DNA of 64,000 bases from an uncultured Bacillota bacterium (GCA_947426945.1 CANEFX010000002.1:1-64000), one strand, 5' to 3'; shown: positions 41,791 to 51,349, counted from the stretch's first letter. The notes: generated by a model not told the origin, from the letters alone. A program made the numbers and translations.

Positions 41791-42453
41791 TCAACCGATA
41801 GCAGCATAAGAATAATTCTCGCGTAATACATTTAACGAACCAATGCGCTGATAGGGATTCACTTCGTTCTGATAACCCCAAGTCCAGGTTATGCCATTGA
41901 CCGGCCATTGTACGTTAATAGAGATAGCATCTACCTCCGCATAGCCTTGGACATAATATGAGGCGCGCCAATAAGAGACTGCACCCGTAGATGGCTTGAC
42001 AAATATACATGTTTCCTGAAAAGAGCTATTTGGTGAACCAGAAATAAATACAACCTTCGGATCAAACCCAAAAAACAATGATCGGATCCCTTGCTGTCCC
42101 GCAATCCCTCCCGGGTCATCTCCCGTATAACTTCCCATAGCAACATTCGCTCTACGTCCTGTTTCAGCCTGAAGCGCTGCAAGCCACTGATAGATAGCAT
42201 AAAGAATATCATTAGGCGTGGATGCGGCGCTCCCGCCGTAGATTTCCGCAACACCGTCCGAGAGCAGGGATTCTTTTCCCAGATTTGTGCCCAGCACGGC
42301 CCAGCCGGGTGGGTTTAGCTTCAGGTCTGTAAAAAGCTGCCCGGAGGAAAATGCCCGAATAAAATCTTCGTAAGCAGGATAAAGGGTCATGGCATTTGGC
42401 GCCCCCTGAAGGGCATAGGCGTTGCCGGCCCCCTTCTGTACTCCATCTGTCAT
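41791..42453 (-). CDS. Phage tail-fibre or baseplate accessory protein, unknown
   Basis: A 220-residue protein, AAAGGAA before the ATG. It begins TDGVQKGAGNAYALQGAPNA and is beta-rich with many aromatic residues (WPVNGITWTWGYQNEVNPYQ). Composition and location among fibre genes suggest a virion surface protein, possibly receptor-binding. No recognised domain. Confidence 0.65.
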   Translation of the reverse strand: MTDGVQKGAGNAYALQGAPNAMTLYPAYEDFIRAFSSGQLFTDLKLNPPGWAVLGTNLGKESLLSDGVAEIYGGSAASTPNDILYAIYQWLAALQAETGRRANVAMGSYTGDDPGGIAGQQGIRSLFFGFDPKVVFISGSPNSSFQETCIFVKPSTGAVSYWRASYYVQGYAEVDAISINVQWPVNGITWTWGYQNEVNPYQRIGSLNVLRENYSYAAIG

Positions 42454-42469
42454 ACAAATTTCATTCCTT

Positions 42470-43765
42470 TCAAAATACTCCGCACTGAATTGCCCCGGAG
42501 GGCCAGGTAAAATATCGGGGAAAATAGCTGTCGACCTCTACAAGGGCTTTCTCAATGCTGTTGGCCCCCTCCGGGGTCAGAAACTGCATGGTCTCGGGCG
42601 GTTTTGCCTCGATGTACAGCGGCTGAGCGGTTCGCACTGCTTCCACATTTTGCAGATATGCCGTCATCCGCGAGCGTGTCGGGATGTCTTCTTTTTTCCA
42701 CCGTACGTCTGGTTTTAGCGGTATCGAGTAGCCTTGTCCGGCCAGCCGCTCAGACAAATAGTCCACTGCAATATTGACTCGGTTCATGTCCGTGTGGTTG
42801 TATGCGCCCTTGGATATACATTTGACAAACCACGTCCGCTCTTCTGCGCTCCAGCTGCCCGCCCCCTGCTGGTACATGGCCCGCAAAGTGTCCAAGTCGG
42901 ACACCGTCCGGTCTGTAATCAGCCGTATCATATAGATATCCTGGGAGCTTTCCAGCCCTGCGCGGTCCCGCACCATGATGTGGATGGTGTTCTCTCCCAC
43001 CTCCAGGGGCACGGCAGCCAGATAGGGTGGCTGCGTCAGGACAAAGCTCCCGATGGTCACCCGTTCCACCCCGGAGCCGCCGTCGCTGGCCTCCACAAGC
43101 ACCTCCGCACTCTCTGTGTCTACGACACGGTGCGCATCCGGGAGCCGGACATACATCCAGGGCGGTACGGTATCCACCTGGTAAGCCGCCGAAACAGTGG
43201 AGACATTGCCGTCGTAATCGCTGACCGATACGGTAACGGTGTGGGGTCCGTCTGACCAGGTATCTGTAACATTCCTCCGCCACACAAACAGCACCCGGCC
43301 CTGGTCGTCCCGCAGTACCTGTCCATCCCGGTCTCTCAGACAGAGCCGCTCATCTTTTGCAGGGGAGAATGAATACCGATATCCGCCCGGAATAGGCTCC
43401 AGCGTCCCGCCCGGCGGAGAAAAGCTGGCCGGGTTTATTCCGGAGCCTCCCGCCTCATCCACAGCCTCTGCCACGATTACAGGACGGCCTGTGGTAATCC
43501 ATCCGGGAGTGGGAGATATGATAGAGAGCACAGGTCCGATTGTCTCCCGCACTACCAGACGGAGAGCCTGTACCTGTTCCCCGCTCAGGCTGTCCGTCTG
43601 CCCAGCGTCGTTTGCCGCCTCTACCGTCACGGGGAAATAGCCCCCTGGTTGGTGGTAAGAGGTCCCCGTCGGCGTCAACGTCCCCTCGTACCGCCCCGTG
43701 GCCGGGTTGTAGGTAAGGGTAACCCACTGCTCTCCCAGCCTTGCCCGGACCTGCGTTATCGCCAT
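42470..43765 (-). CDS. Phage tail protein with Ig-like domains
   Basis: A 431-residue protein; the ATG at 43765 has GGGAGG 7 bp upstream. Residues 1-300 form several Ig-like or fibronectin-like beta sandwiches: GPVLSIISPTPGWITTGRPV, ATVTVSVSDYDGNVSTVSA-like strands, and VEASDGGSGVERVTIGSF. The C-terminal 110 residues are helical (SDLDTLRAMYQQGAGSWSAE) and carry DMNRVNIAVDYLSERL. It is probably an upper fibre or baseplate protein that links tail tip and receptor-binding parts. Confidence 0.75.
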   Translation of the reverse strand: MAITQVRARLGEQWVTLTYNPATGRYEGTLTPTGTSYHQPGGYFPVTVEAANDAGQTDSLSGEQVQALRLVVRETIGPVLSIISPTPGWITTGRPVIVAEAVDEAGGSGINPASFSPPGGTLEPIPGGYRYSFSPAKDERLCLRDRDGQVLRDDQGRVLFVWRRNVTDTWSDGPHTVTVSVSDYDGNVSTVSAAYQVDTVPPWMYVRLPDAHRVVDTESAEVLVEASDGGSGVERVTIGSFVLTQPPYLAAVPLEVGENTIHIMVRDRAGLESSQDIYMIRLITDRTVSDLDTLRAMYQQGAGSWSAEERTWFVKCISKGAYNHTDMNRVNIAVDYLSERLAGQGYSIPLKPDVRWKKEDIPTRSRMTAYLQNVEAVRTAQPLYIEAKPPETMQFLTPEGANSIEKALVEVDSYFPRYFTWPSGAIQCGVF

Positions 43766-43778
43766 GTATACACCTCCC

Positions 43779-43937
43779 TTAAGCCGGGTTTCCGGGCCAG
43801 GCCCCGCTCTGCCACTGCATAGACACGGGAACCAGATCAATGTCTGCTGCCGCCACGCTCACCAATACGGGCTGACTCGCCTTTGCAGGATCAGGCGTCA
43901 GCAGGACGGAAATGATAACGGGAACACTGTTGGCCAT
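43779..43937 (-). CDS. Small phage tail protein, 52 residues
   Basis: A short gene with AAAGGATGAT before the ATG at 43937 and stop at 43779. It reads ANSVPVIISVLLTPDPAKAS and ends VPVSMQWQSGAWPGNPA. It fits exactly in the gap between the two tail genes (5 bp and 13 bp spacers). Function unknown; likely a virion part or chaperone. Confidence 0.75.
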   Translation of the reverse strand: MANSVPVIISVLLTPDPAKASQPVLVSVAAADIDLVPVSMQWQSGAWPGNPA

Positions 43938-43942
43938 ATGTA

Positions 43943-46144
43943 TCATCCTTTCGGCTTGTCCCAGGACACCATGATAAATCCGGAGGCCCCGGGAACCCCC
44001 GGCTTTCCTTTACCCGGGGCTTGGGTAATCACAAATTCCCAGCCCCTGGGCCGTCCGTCCGGCCAGAAGAGTTGCCGCCAGTATCCCTGTCCCGGGTCTC
44101 CGCCTGCGCCGCCCGCGCCGCCGTCGCCCGAGCCGGGCAGAGGCGCGGCCACGCCGGCGCGGCAGAAGGTCTGCCCGTTGGCGATATCGGTGTACCCGTT
44201 TGGGTACACCGTCCCGTTGGCAGAGGAGTACACCCCGAATGTGGACGGTTCTCCCGCCTCGCCGGGCTCTCCGGGCTGGATGGACGGCGTGCCGCCCCGG
44301 CCCCGGTGATAGGGGACGATCTGTCCCGGATTCAGGTGTATCACGCCGAACCACACCCGGCCGCCGCTGCCGTCCGGTCCCGGATCTCCAAATCCGGCCG
44401 CCACATCGTGCCCGGGCAAAACGCCTTCTCCACGCACAAAGCCGTCTTCACCCAAACCGCCCCCCTGCCCGCCGTCAGACAGGACCAGCCGATACTCGGT
44501 TACCCCGTCCACGGCGGCAAACACGCCGTCATCTGCGTCCATAATGGCAAATTCCGTGTAGAGATAGCTGCCGTCAGCCTGGAGCAGCGTGGACCGGCAG
44601 CCCTGCATCACCCCGTCCTGAAACTGAAAGGTCTGGGACATGCGCCGGGCGGCCACGGCAGCGCTCTCATCCAGCCATACGGTGTCCACGTCTCCGATTT
44701 CGCTGGATGGATCTCCCCGGCCGGTCAGCTCCAGGATGTTTCCGCCGTACTGGCTCAAAATCAGCCGGGCGGCGGCCAGAGCCTGATCTCTGGTGTGAAG
44801 GAAAGGGTTGGCGATTGTCACCGTGTCCTCGCTGCTGGCGGCGTTGCCCGATACTACGTACTCAGTGTTGTTCTCATCCGCCAGCCGAAAGATCAGGGCG
44901 GCCAGGCTCCTGTTTGCCTTCACCTCAGGGTAAGCCTCCAGGTTGTCCAGATCGTATCTGTTTCCCTGGTTCCAAAGCGGCTCTGCGGTCAGGTGCCCGT
45001 CCTCCTGTCTGGCTCTGGGCCACGTTCCGGAGGCCTGACAGATCCAGCGCAGGATGTCCTTGCACTTTTTATTCGTCACATCTTCCCGGCTGTTGGCCTC
45101 CACCGGCCTGTCGGCATAGGCCGGGTCGGCATGCCAGCGGCTGGAAAAATTCGGTCCCAGCTGAGATACCAGGGCCTGCAGCCAGCCGCTCAGGGTCGTG
45201 GGCAGTGTGTCGGGGACGATAAACGTCCGCTCGGAGAGCAGCCCGATGATATCCACCAGATACCAGCTTATGGTGATCTCGTTGGAGGAGGCCTTCCAGC
45301 CATCCCCCGCCAGGTAAAAGACCCCCAGTCTCAGCCATTCCATGCCGTTGGCTGTCTCACAGCCCAGATAGATATCCACACCCTGCCGCTCTTCAATGGA
45401 CTGAAAAATACTGTCCTTTTTTCGCGGCTCATACCGCCGGTCCGCGTTGTCTATTGATACTCTGACGCTCCCGTATGGCTGCGACAGGCAGGAAAACTGT
45501 CCCTGCAGCGTCGCCGTAAAGGCGGCAAGATTGTCGGGGATCCACCGCTCAAAGTAGCCGGAGAATATCTCCACCAGCCGCACCCGCCGGAGCGGCAGCG
45601 ACCACCTCTCCACTGTGATCCGGATCGCGTCCGGGTTGTAGACTCTGAATCCGCTGAGCGACGCCTGCCGCTGCACATTGCCTGTAAATTTCCGGCTGTA
45701 AAAGGATACGCCGCCCGCAAGCACGTCCACCGTAAAATCCGTCGGTACGCCGTCCACTGGATCGCCGTCAAAAACCACGCTGCACGCCTGTAAGATGCTC
45801 ACGCCGGTAAAGTTGAGCTGGACAAACGCCCCTTCAAGCTGTCCTTCGGGGCCGCTCAGCTCCGCCGAAGCATAGCCCATATCCCCCGGGACACTGTAGT
45901 CATCCGGGAACAGCTCAAAGCTTCTATCCAGCAGCCATCGGTTGCCCTCCAGGGTCGCATACCGGGCCGGATCGTCGATCCGCTCATCGTGCAGCTGCTC
46001 GCTCCTGCTCCAGAGGGCCTCCGGGGACGACGTCACCGGCAGGATCACTTCATCCGGGTCAAAAAGTCCCACCTTTGCCGCCAGCTCCATATACCGGGGC
46101 GATCCCACTATGGCCTCCCGCCAGGCCTGACTGGTCTGTCTCAC
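43943..46144 (-). CDS. Phage tail-tip/baseplate protein with glycine-rich C-terminus
   Basis: A 733-residue protein from GTG 46144 (GGGAG upstream). Residues 1-480 resemble tail-associated hub proteins: repeated beta domains such as TDFTVDVLAGGVSFYSRKFT, IRITVERWSLPLRRVRLVEI and ADRRYEPRKKDSIFQSIEER. The C-terminal 200 residues are Gly-, Asp- and Pro-rich, partly collagen-like (PSIQPGEPGEAGEPS, GSGDGGAGGAGGDPGQG). It probably forms the tail tip with an extended flexible end. It follows the 128-residue protein, the usual distal-tail position. Confidence 0.77.
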   Translation of the reverse strand: MRQTSQAWREAIVGSPRYMELAAKVGLFDPDEVILPVTSSPEALWSRSEQLHDERIDDPARYATLEGNRWLLDRSFELFPDDYSVPGDMGYASAELSGPEGQLEGAFVQLNFTGVSILQACSVVFDGDPVDGVPTDFTVDVLAGGVSFYSRKFTGNVQRQASLSGFRVYNPDAIRITVERWSLPLRRVRLVEIFSGYFERWIPDNLAAFTATLQGQFSCLSQPYGSVRVSIDNADRRYEPRKKDSIFQSIEERQGVDIYLGCETANGMEWLRLGVFYLAGDGWKASSNEITISWYLVDIIGLLSERTFIVPDTLPTTLSGWLQALVSQLGPNFSSRWHADPAYADRPVEANSREDVTNKKCKDILRWICQASGTWPRARQEDGHLTAEPLWNQGNRYDLDNLEAYPEVKANRSLAALIFRLADENNTEYVVSGNAASSEDTVTIANPFLHTRDQALAAARLILSQYGGNILELTGRGDPSSEIGDVDTVWLDESAAVAARRMSQTFQFQDGVMQGCRSTLLQADGSYLYTEFAIMDADDGVFAAVDGVTEYRLVLSDGGQGGGLGEDGFVRGEGVLPGHDVAAGFGDPGPDGSGGRVWFGVIHLNPGQIVPYHRGRGGTPSIQPGEPGEAGEPSTFGVYSSANGTVYPNGYTDIANGQTFCRAGVAAPLPGSGDGGAGGAGGDPGQGYWRQLFWPDGRPRGWEFVITQAPGKGKPGVPGASGFIMVSWDKPKG

Positions 46145-46150
46145 TTCAAC

Positions 46151-46537
46151 TCATCTCCCATGGGGTCTCTCCTCCCGAAGCATAAAGGCCAGGCCGTGCC
46201 AGATAGGGCTGGAGCCGTCAAACGCCAGCACCTTGGGCTCGGTGAGAGACTCCACCACAAAGGTGGAGCTCACCGCTTTGTCGCCGTTGTCGGGCAGCAC
46301 CTGTGCGAGAAAGGGCGCTCCGGAGCGCAGCACGGCGAGCACCGGCCGCAGCGGATCGTCGGGGAGGTAGTCGCAGGCATAAAACACCCGCCACAGCTTT
46401 CCACCCCTCACCTCCTGGACGATACGCCTGCTTATCATTTCCACCCTTACAACACCGTCGTCCTCCCAGCATCTGTAATTGTCCCCGTCCACCTGGGGCA
46501 GGGGCCAGCCGCCAATCACCAGCAACGGGTCATACAT
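46151..46537 (-). CDS. Small phage tail-tip protein, unknown
   Basis: A 128-residue protein whose start overlaps the tape-measure stop by 8 bp. It reads YDPLLVIGGWPLPQVDGDNY and VRVEMISRRIVQEVRGGKLW, a beta-rich pattern. Its place between tape measure and tail-tip genes suggests a distal tail or hub component. Confidence 0.65.
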   Translation of the reverse strand: MYDPLLVIGGWPLPQVDGDNYRCWEDDGVVRVEMISRRIVQEVRGGKLWRVFYACDYLPDDPLRPVLAVLRSGAPFLAQVLPDNGDKAVSSTFVVESLTEPKVLAFDGSSPIWHGLAFMLREERPHGR

Positions 46538-49500
46538 CGCTCTTCACCTCCGGATTGGCCCTCGCGGCCGTCCGCAGGCCAGGCAGCAGGATCTCCCCTA
46601 CCTTTTGACCGTCCAGATAGACGTCGCCGGTTCCGCCGGGCGTATTTGCCGCCATTCCCGCCATGCTGGTGGACAGGCCGTTCACCATCCCCACGCCCAC
46701 ATCCTGCATCTGTTGGGGGGTAACGCCGTAGAACTGTTCCCGGATTCGGTCGGTGGAAAAGAGGGCGGCCAGCTCGGAATTGGAAGGGATACGCCCCGCT
46801 CCCGACAGGATATCAGACACACGGTCTGCCATAGCCTGGGCCTGTGCATACAGGGCGGTCTCCATAGAGGCCAGCCCGTCGATCAGCTCTTGTCCGGTGT
46901 TCACGCCTGCCTGAAAAGAGGTGTCCGTCAGGTTGCCCAGTGCGTCCCCCAGCTTGGCGTTGTACTCATTTTCCAAAGCGTCCATCTGCTCTTTGAAAAA
47001 CTCCTCCGCGATTCGGGCGGCAGTCTCCTGCTTCTCCTCCCACAAGGCGTTGTACTCCTCCCACTGCTGGTCGCTCATGGCCAGCAGCTGCCGGGCATAC
47101 TGGGTGGCGCTGTCCACGTCCATCCCCATCACCTCATCCATCAGCCCGCCGGATATGCCCCGGTTTCGGAGCTGATCCAGGGCGTCCCCGTAGGCCTCGA
47201 TGGCGCTGATCTGGTCCTGGAGGGAGCTGAGGGTAAGCCGGTCGTCTTCGGTGTTGAACAGATCGCCGTAGCCGCTGAGCCGGCTTTCCATTTTGTCTTG
47301 CTGATCGGAAACGGCGTCTATCCGCTCCTCCAGCTGGTCCACCAGATTATTCATCTGGTCTGCCCACAACTGGGCCTCCCGGTCTGCCAGGCTCTTGTCG
47401 TACTTGTAAATCTGCTCGGTGACCTTCCGGTACTCGCTGACGTTGGCGTCGTCGGTGAGATAGGCGTCCCGGTACTCAGCCATTTTCCGGTAGTACTCCG
47501 CCTCATCTACCAGGTCGGTGGCCTTCAGGTGGTCCAGCTCCGCCTTCAGCTGCTTGTAGGTCTCCAGATCCTGCTGGGCCTGGGTTTTTGCCTGTTTGCC
47601 GGCGCTCCTGGACGCTCTGGCGGCCCGTGTGGTCTCCCCTGTCACATTGCCCAAGGTGGACCGCAGGCGGTTCATGGCGGCGATCTGTGCGTCAATGGCA
47701 GTAGTGTCCGTCTTTTCGGCGTATAGCCTGGCTGCCGCCATCTCCCAGTAGGCGCTCCCGGCGTGCTGGGCGGAAATGGCCTCCGCCTCCAGCCTGGCGG
47801 CGGTGATCTGGGCCTGCTTCTGGGTCTCCAGGGCGGCGATCTGGTCATTAATTTTGGCGTCGGTCAGATTGATGTACTCCGCCCGGTTGAGGGTGACTGC
47901 CCCGGTCTCCTCATCAATGGCCAGGGCGGCCCCGTAGCCGGCGTCAATCAGATCCTGGGTGGTTTTGTAGCTGAGACTGCCCTCCTCGCTCTGCTCCTTC
48001 AGCGCCTTGGACAGGGTGTCCTCCGCCCCGGAGAGATAGAGAGTTGCCTCCTCCAGCTCCGCTATGCTGACAACGGCCTCCTGAGCAGTATCCCCGGCCT
48101 GCTGGATGCGGTTGGACATATCTTCTGTAGCGCCAGCTGTGTCGTTAGAGGCGGAAGCAACGTCCCCATACTTGTCCAGGACATCGTCCAGTCCATTTTG
48201 GTACTCGTCGTATACCTCCTGCAGTTCCTCAACAGTCTGGATCAGTTCTCTTTCTTTTTGCTCCAGCTCATTTCTGACTCCAATGGCAACCTGCCCGGTT
48301 GCGGCCTCTTTTTCCATTGCCGCCGCGGATTCGGCCCGGACCTGCGCCAGGTCTGCTTCCGCATCCTTCAGCTGCCGGGCAATTTCCATCTGCTGCACCA
48401 GCAGCTCACTGTAAGCCTTGGCGCCCTCATCGGCCACCATCCGCTGTGCTTCCGCTTCAATCAGATTGCGCACTGCGTCGGCAGTCATGTTCAGTTTTCC
48501 AGTCTGCTCGTCATAGGCCAGATTGAGCCCCGGGACAGCCGCGTTCAGCTCTTGTGTCATGTTCAGCAGGGCTTGTTGCTGAGCCGCGTTCAGGTCTCCT
48601 GCCTCAGCCAGCAGCAACAGGGCATCCGCCTGGGCCCGCAGGCCTTCCGCGCTTCCCTCTGCGGCTTTGGCATTGTCCGCCAGCCTGTTTTTTATTTCCT
48701 CCAGGCTGTCCAAGTACGCTTCGGCTTCGCTCTTCGTATCGTCTATTGCGGCCGTAAGCGCCGTAAACGCGCCCACCAGCAGTCCAATCCCAGCGGCGAT
48801 CGGGCCTATTGGCGTAGCCATTAAGGCGGTGCCAAACCCTGTTGTGGCTATAGCAGCCAGAGCCGCTTTGGCCGCGTAGACTGTGAACCCGGTTGCCAGA
48901 ACTCCGCCCGCCGCCGCAACCCCGGTAATAGCGCTCACCAGGATCGGACATTCCTCCACAAAATCAGCCGCCCATGAAAACGCGCCCGTTCCAGCGTCGG
49001 CCAAAACCCCAAGTGCGGGGGTCAGCTGGTCGCCCACGGCAATCTTCAGGTTGTTGGCGGCGTTGGCCGCCATCTGCATTTTTGCCTCGGTGGTGTCGTA
49101 CTTGGCCGCTGCGGTATCGGCCAGCTCGGTGTTGCTGATCCACGCCTGGTTGGCGGTGGACACTGCGGAGGTCAGGGTATCGCTGGCCAGCGCCAGAGAT
49201 TTGAGCATGTTGCTCTGCCGAATGCCGGACAGCCCCAGCTCCTCCAGCACCTGGGTAGCGCTTTCCCCTTGCTCGTCCAGACTGCCCAGTCCGGCAATAA
49301 AGGCCTGAATAGCGGTGATGGGGTCGTTTTTCCATGCGTCGGAAAACTGTTGAGCGGACATCCTGGCAACCAAAGCGAAGCCCTCCAGCTTGTCCCCTCC
49401 GGAGGTGACCGCCTTCTCCATGGCGGTCAGGGTCTGGGTCATGGCGGTGCCGCCGGCCTCCGCCTCGATGCCCACCGAGGACATGGCGGCAGCCAAACCC

Positions 49501-50456
49501 ATGATCTGGGCCTCGGTCAGTCCCGCCAGCTCGCCGGCGGCTGCCAGACGGCTGGCCATGTTAGTAATCTCGCTCTCGCTGGTGGCAAAGTTGTTGCCCA
49601 GAGCCACGATGGTGCTGCCCAGCCGCTCATAGTCCTCCGCCGCCGTCCCGGTGATGTTGGCGAACCGTGCCAAAGCGGTGGCAGCCTGGTCGGAGGTCAG
49701 GTCTGATACGTTGCCCAGGTTGACCATGACCTCGGAAAAGCTCAGCAGATCCTCCTTGGCAATGCCCAGCCGGGCGGCCGCCTCCACTACCTGGGCGATC
49801 TCGCCGGTGGTGGCCGGCATCTCGGTGGACAGCTCTTTGATGGCGTCCCCCATGCCGGCCAGCTCCGTTTCGCTGAGCTTGGCCACCTTGTTCACGTTGG
49901 CCATGGCCGTCTCGAAGTCCATGGAAGCGTCCACACAGGCGTGGATTGCGTCCGCAATCTCTTTCAGAGCCATGGCAACGCCCGCCGCTTGCAGGGCGGA
50001 GGCCAGCGTACTGACCGAATCCCCGGCCTGTTTGGTAGCGTTGCCAAAGCCGTCGATGGACCTGGCCGTCCCGTCGGCGCTGTCTCGGGCTTCTTTCAGG
50101 TATTTGCTGTTTTCCACAAGTTCCCGGTCCAGACCAATTAATTCTGCCTTGGCCCGGTTCAACTGCTGGCGGTACCTGTCTGTGATATTGCTTTCTTCTC
50201 CATAAATTTCGGTGGAGCGTTTTACAATATCGTTCAGCGTCTTGATTTTTTCCTTTTGCTGGTCGATCTGCTCAGACAACAGCTTATTTTTGGCGGTCAG
50301 GGCCGCCACTGTGTTGGCCTGGCCCTTAAACTGCGCCTCTGACAGGGCAATTTCGCTTTTCAAATTGCGCAGCGCCCCGTTTATAGAGGTCATAGCCTGC
50401 TTAAACTGGGTCTCCCCGTCCAGGGCCAGCCTCGTGGTTATACTTCTAACGGCCAT
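46530..50456 (-). CDS. Phage tail tape measure protein
   Basis: A 1308-residue protein, by far the longest in the prophage. The N-terminus is helical coiled coil with LRNLKSEIALSEAQFKGQAN. A TP901-type core follows: ELAGMGDAIKELSTEMPATT, IAQVVEAAARLGIAKEDLL, AGLTEAQIMGLAAAMSSVGI. Hydrophobic segments near residues 500-560 (ILVSAITGVAAAGGVLATGF) would enter the host membrane. The C-terminal half is coiled coil again. It fixes tail length and helps DNA entry. A MITE lies only 20 bp upstream of its start codon. Confidence 0.93.
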   Translation of the reverse strand: MAVRSITTRLALDGETQFKQAMTSINGALRNLKSEIALSEAQFKGQANTVAALTAKNKLLSEQIDQQKEKIKTLNDIVKRSTEIYGEESNITDRYRQQLNRAKAELIGLDRELVENSKYLKEARDSADGTARSIDGFGNATKQAGDSVSTLASALQAAGVAMALKEIADAIHACVDASMDFETAMANVNKVAKLSETELAGMGDAIKELSTEMPATTGEIAQVVEAAARLGIAKEDLLSFSEVMVNLGNVSDLTSDQAATALARFANITGTAAEDYERLGSTIVALGNNFATSESEITNMASRLAAAGELAGLTEAQIMGLAAAMSSVGIEAEAGGTAMTQTLTAMEKAVTSGGDKLEGFALVARMSAQQFSDAWKNDPITAIQAFIAGLGSLDEQGESATQVLEELGLSGIRQSNMLKSLALASDTLTSAVSTANQAWISNTELADTAAAKYDTTEAKMQMAANAANNLKIAVGDQLTPALGVLADAGTGAFSWAADFVEECPILVSAITGVAAAGGVLATGFTVYAAKAALAAIATTGFGTALMATPIGPIAAGIGLLVGAFTALTAAIDDTKSEAEAYLDSLEEIKNRLADNAKAAEGSAEGLRAQADALLLLAEAGDLNAAQQQALLNMTQELNAAVPGLNLAYDEQTGKLNMTADAVRNLIEAEAQRMVADEGAKAYSELLVQQMEIARQLKDAEADLAQVRAESAAAMEKEAATGQVAIGVRNELEQKERELIQTVEELQEVYDEYQNGLDDVLDKYGDVASASNDTAGATEDMSNRIQQAGDTAQEAVVSIAELEEATLYLSGAEDTLSKALKEQSEEGSLSYKTTQDLIDAGYGAALAIDEETGAVTLNRAEYINLTDAKINDQIAALETQKQAQITAARLEAEAISAQHAGSAYWEMAAARLYAEKTDTTAIDAQIAAMNRLRSTLGNVTGETTRAARASRSAGKQAKTQAQQDLETYKQLKAELDHLKATDLVDEAEYYRKMAEYRDAYLTDDANVSEYRKVTEQIYKYDKSLADREAQLWADQMNNLVDQLEERIDAVSDQQDKMESRLSGYGDLFNTEDDRLTLSSLQDQISAIEAYGDALDQLRNRGISGGLMDEVMGMDVDSATQYARQLLAMSDQQWEEYNALWEEKQETAARIAEEFFKEQMDALENEYNAKLGDALGNLTDTSFQAGVNTGQELIDGLASMETALYAQAQAMADRVSDILSGAGRIPSNSELAALFSTDRIREQFYGVTPQQMQDVGVGMVNGLSTSMAGMAANTPGGTGDVYLDGQKVGEILLPGLRTAARANPEVKSDV

Positions 50457-50476
50457 CTGGCCACCCCCTTTAATAC

Positions 50477-50564
50477 GGAGTGTCCTAAACGCAGAGATAT
50501 TATTTGTGTTTCCCCCGCCTCCGGCGGGGGAAATATGTCAATATATCTTCTCTGTGGACACTCC
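50477..50564. repeat. Dispersed 88-bp hairpin MITE, copy B, with 10-bp target duplication
   Basis: Perfect 9-bp terminal inverted repeats GGAGTGTCC and GGACACTCC enclose a TTTCCCCCGCC/GGCGGGGGAAA hairpin. CCTTTAATAC is present directly on both sides (50467-50476 and 50565-50574), a clear target-site duplication. It inserted between the ribosome site region of the tape measure gene and the plus-strand cassette, in opposite orientation to copy A. Confidence 0.88.
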
Positions 50565-50635
50565 CCTTTAATACAAGCTCTTGCGCTCAGGCCTTCTCTG
50601 TGATATGCTGATAAAAATGAATGGAGGTTGACAAC

Positions 50636-51187
50636 ATGCGTGAAGATGTTCAGCGTGCCCTCTCAGAGTACCAAGTCAAGATATTCGGCAATCAAAAAAA
50701 TCTTGAAAGAGCGGAAAAACTACTAAAGCCAGATGAAAAAGTCCTGTTTGTCACTCCGACCAACATCAACATCACCCACGTCAACACACGAAAGCACGAT
50801 TTTCTGCCTGGCGTCGTATTTTTAACGGACAAGCGCCTCCTATTTTCTTTCAAAGCGCTCTCCTCTTTTTCAACAGAAAGCATACCACTCAATGAAATAC
50901 GCTCTGTCGATTGCAGCGGCAACGGAATGACAGGCAGTCAGATCAGCGTCCATACCATTACAAAGTCCTATTCCATCCTGGTTACCTACAAAAGGGATCT
51001 GGCACAGCGGATATTCCAGCTTTTTGAGAATGCAAGATCCAGCGCCATAGATTCTTCTCCCCTCTCCTCTCCCGCTCCAGCGGTTTCTCCTGTTGACGAA
51101 ATACGCAAGTACAAGGATCTCTTGGATTGCGGGGCACTTACCCAGGAGGAATTCGACGCCAAGAAAAAACAGCTGCTGAATCTCTGA
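50636..51187 (+). CDS. Bacterial PH-like domain protein with SHOCT motif (cassette gene 1)
   Basis: A 183-residue protein on the strand opposite to the tail genes; GGAGG lies 9 bp before the ATG at 50636. Residues 10-125 look like a bacterial PH domain: LLKPDEKVLFVTPTNINITH, GVVFLTDKRLLFSFKALSSF, SIPLNEIRSVDCSGNGMTGS. The C-terminal 28 residues are a SHOCT motif (IRKYKDLLDCGALTQEEFDA). Such proteins are common in Firmicutes and phages, usually of unknown function; SHOCT is an oligomerisation tail. No membrane helix. As a lone plus-strand gene in the tail region it is a likely lysogenic-conversion gene. Confidence 0.78.
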   Translation: MREDVQRALSEYQVKIFGNQKNLERAEKLLKPDEKVLFVTPTNINITHVNTRKHDFLPGVVFLTDKRLLFSFKALSSFSTESIPLNEIRSVDCSGNGMTGSQISVHTITKSYSILVTYKRDLAQRIFQLFENARSSAIDSSPLSSPAPAVSPVDEIRKYKDLLDCGALTQEEFDAKKKQLLNL

Positions 51188-51191
51188 TTCT

Positions 51192-51218
51192 GCCCGGGGC
51201 TCCCGCCCCGGGCTTTTT
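51192..51218 (+). terminator. Terminator of the PH-SHOCT gene
   Basis: GCCCGGGG and CCCCGGGC form a perfect stem, followed by TTTTTCG, 5 bp after the stop codon. Confidence 0.88.
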
Positions 51219-51297
51219 CGCTTTTCGTAGGGCTGCTCCTCCTCCCGCCCGCAGGCGTCTTTCGGCCAAAAAATCAAAAAAACTTTTTCAAAACCTC

Positions 51298-51326
51298 TTG
51301 ACATTTACACGACTACGTGTTATTAT
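51298..51326 (+). promoter_or_regulatory. Strong promoter with internal dyad operator (cassette)
   Basis: TTGACA (51298-51303), 17-bp spacer, TATTAT (51321-51326) overlapping a TATAAT. The spacer contains a perfect inverted repeat ACACG-ACTA-CGTGT (51307-51320), so a repressor could cover the promoter. It faces three tiny genes. Confidence 0.75.
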
Positions 51327-51349
51327 AATATCAGAAAGGGGGAATGCAG

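Noticed and set aside
46479-47726. Long plus-strand open frame opposite the tape measure gene
   Set aside because: It is the complement of a GC-rich coiled-coil gene, has no ribosome site and no recognisable protein pattern. Similar long frames at 23128-24471, 49651-50205 and 31483-33507 are rejected for the same reason.
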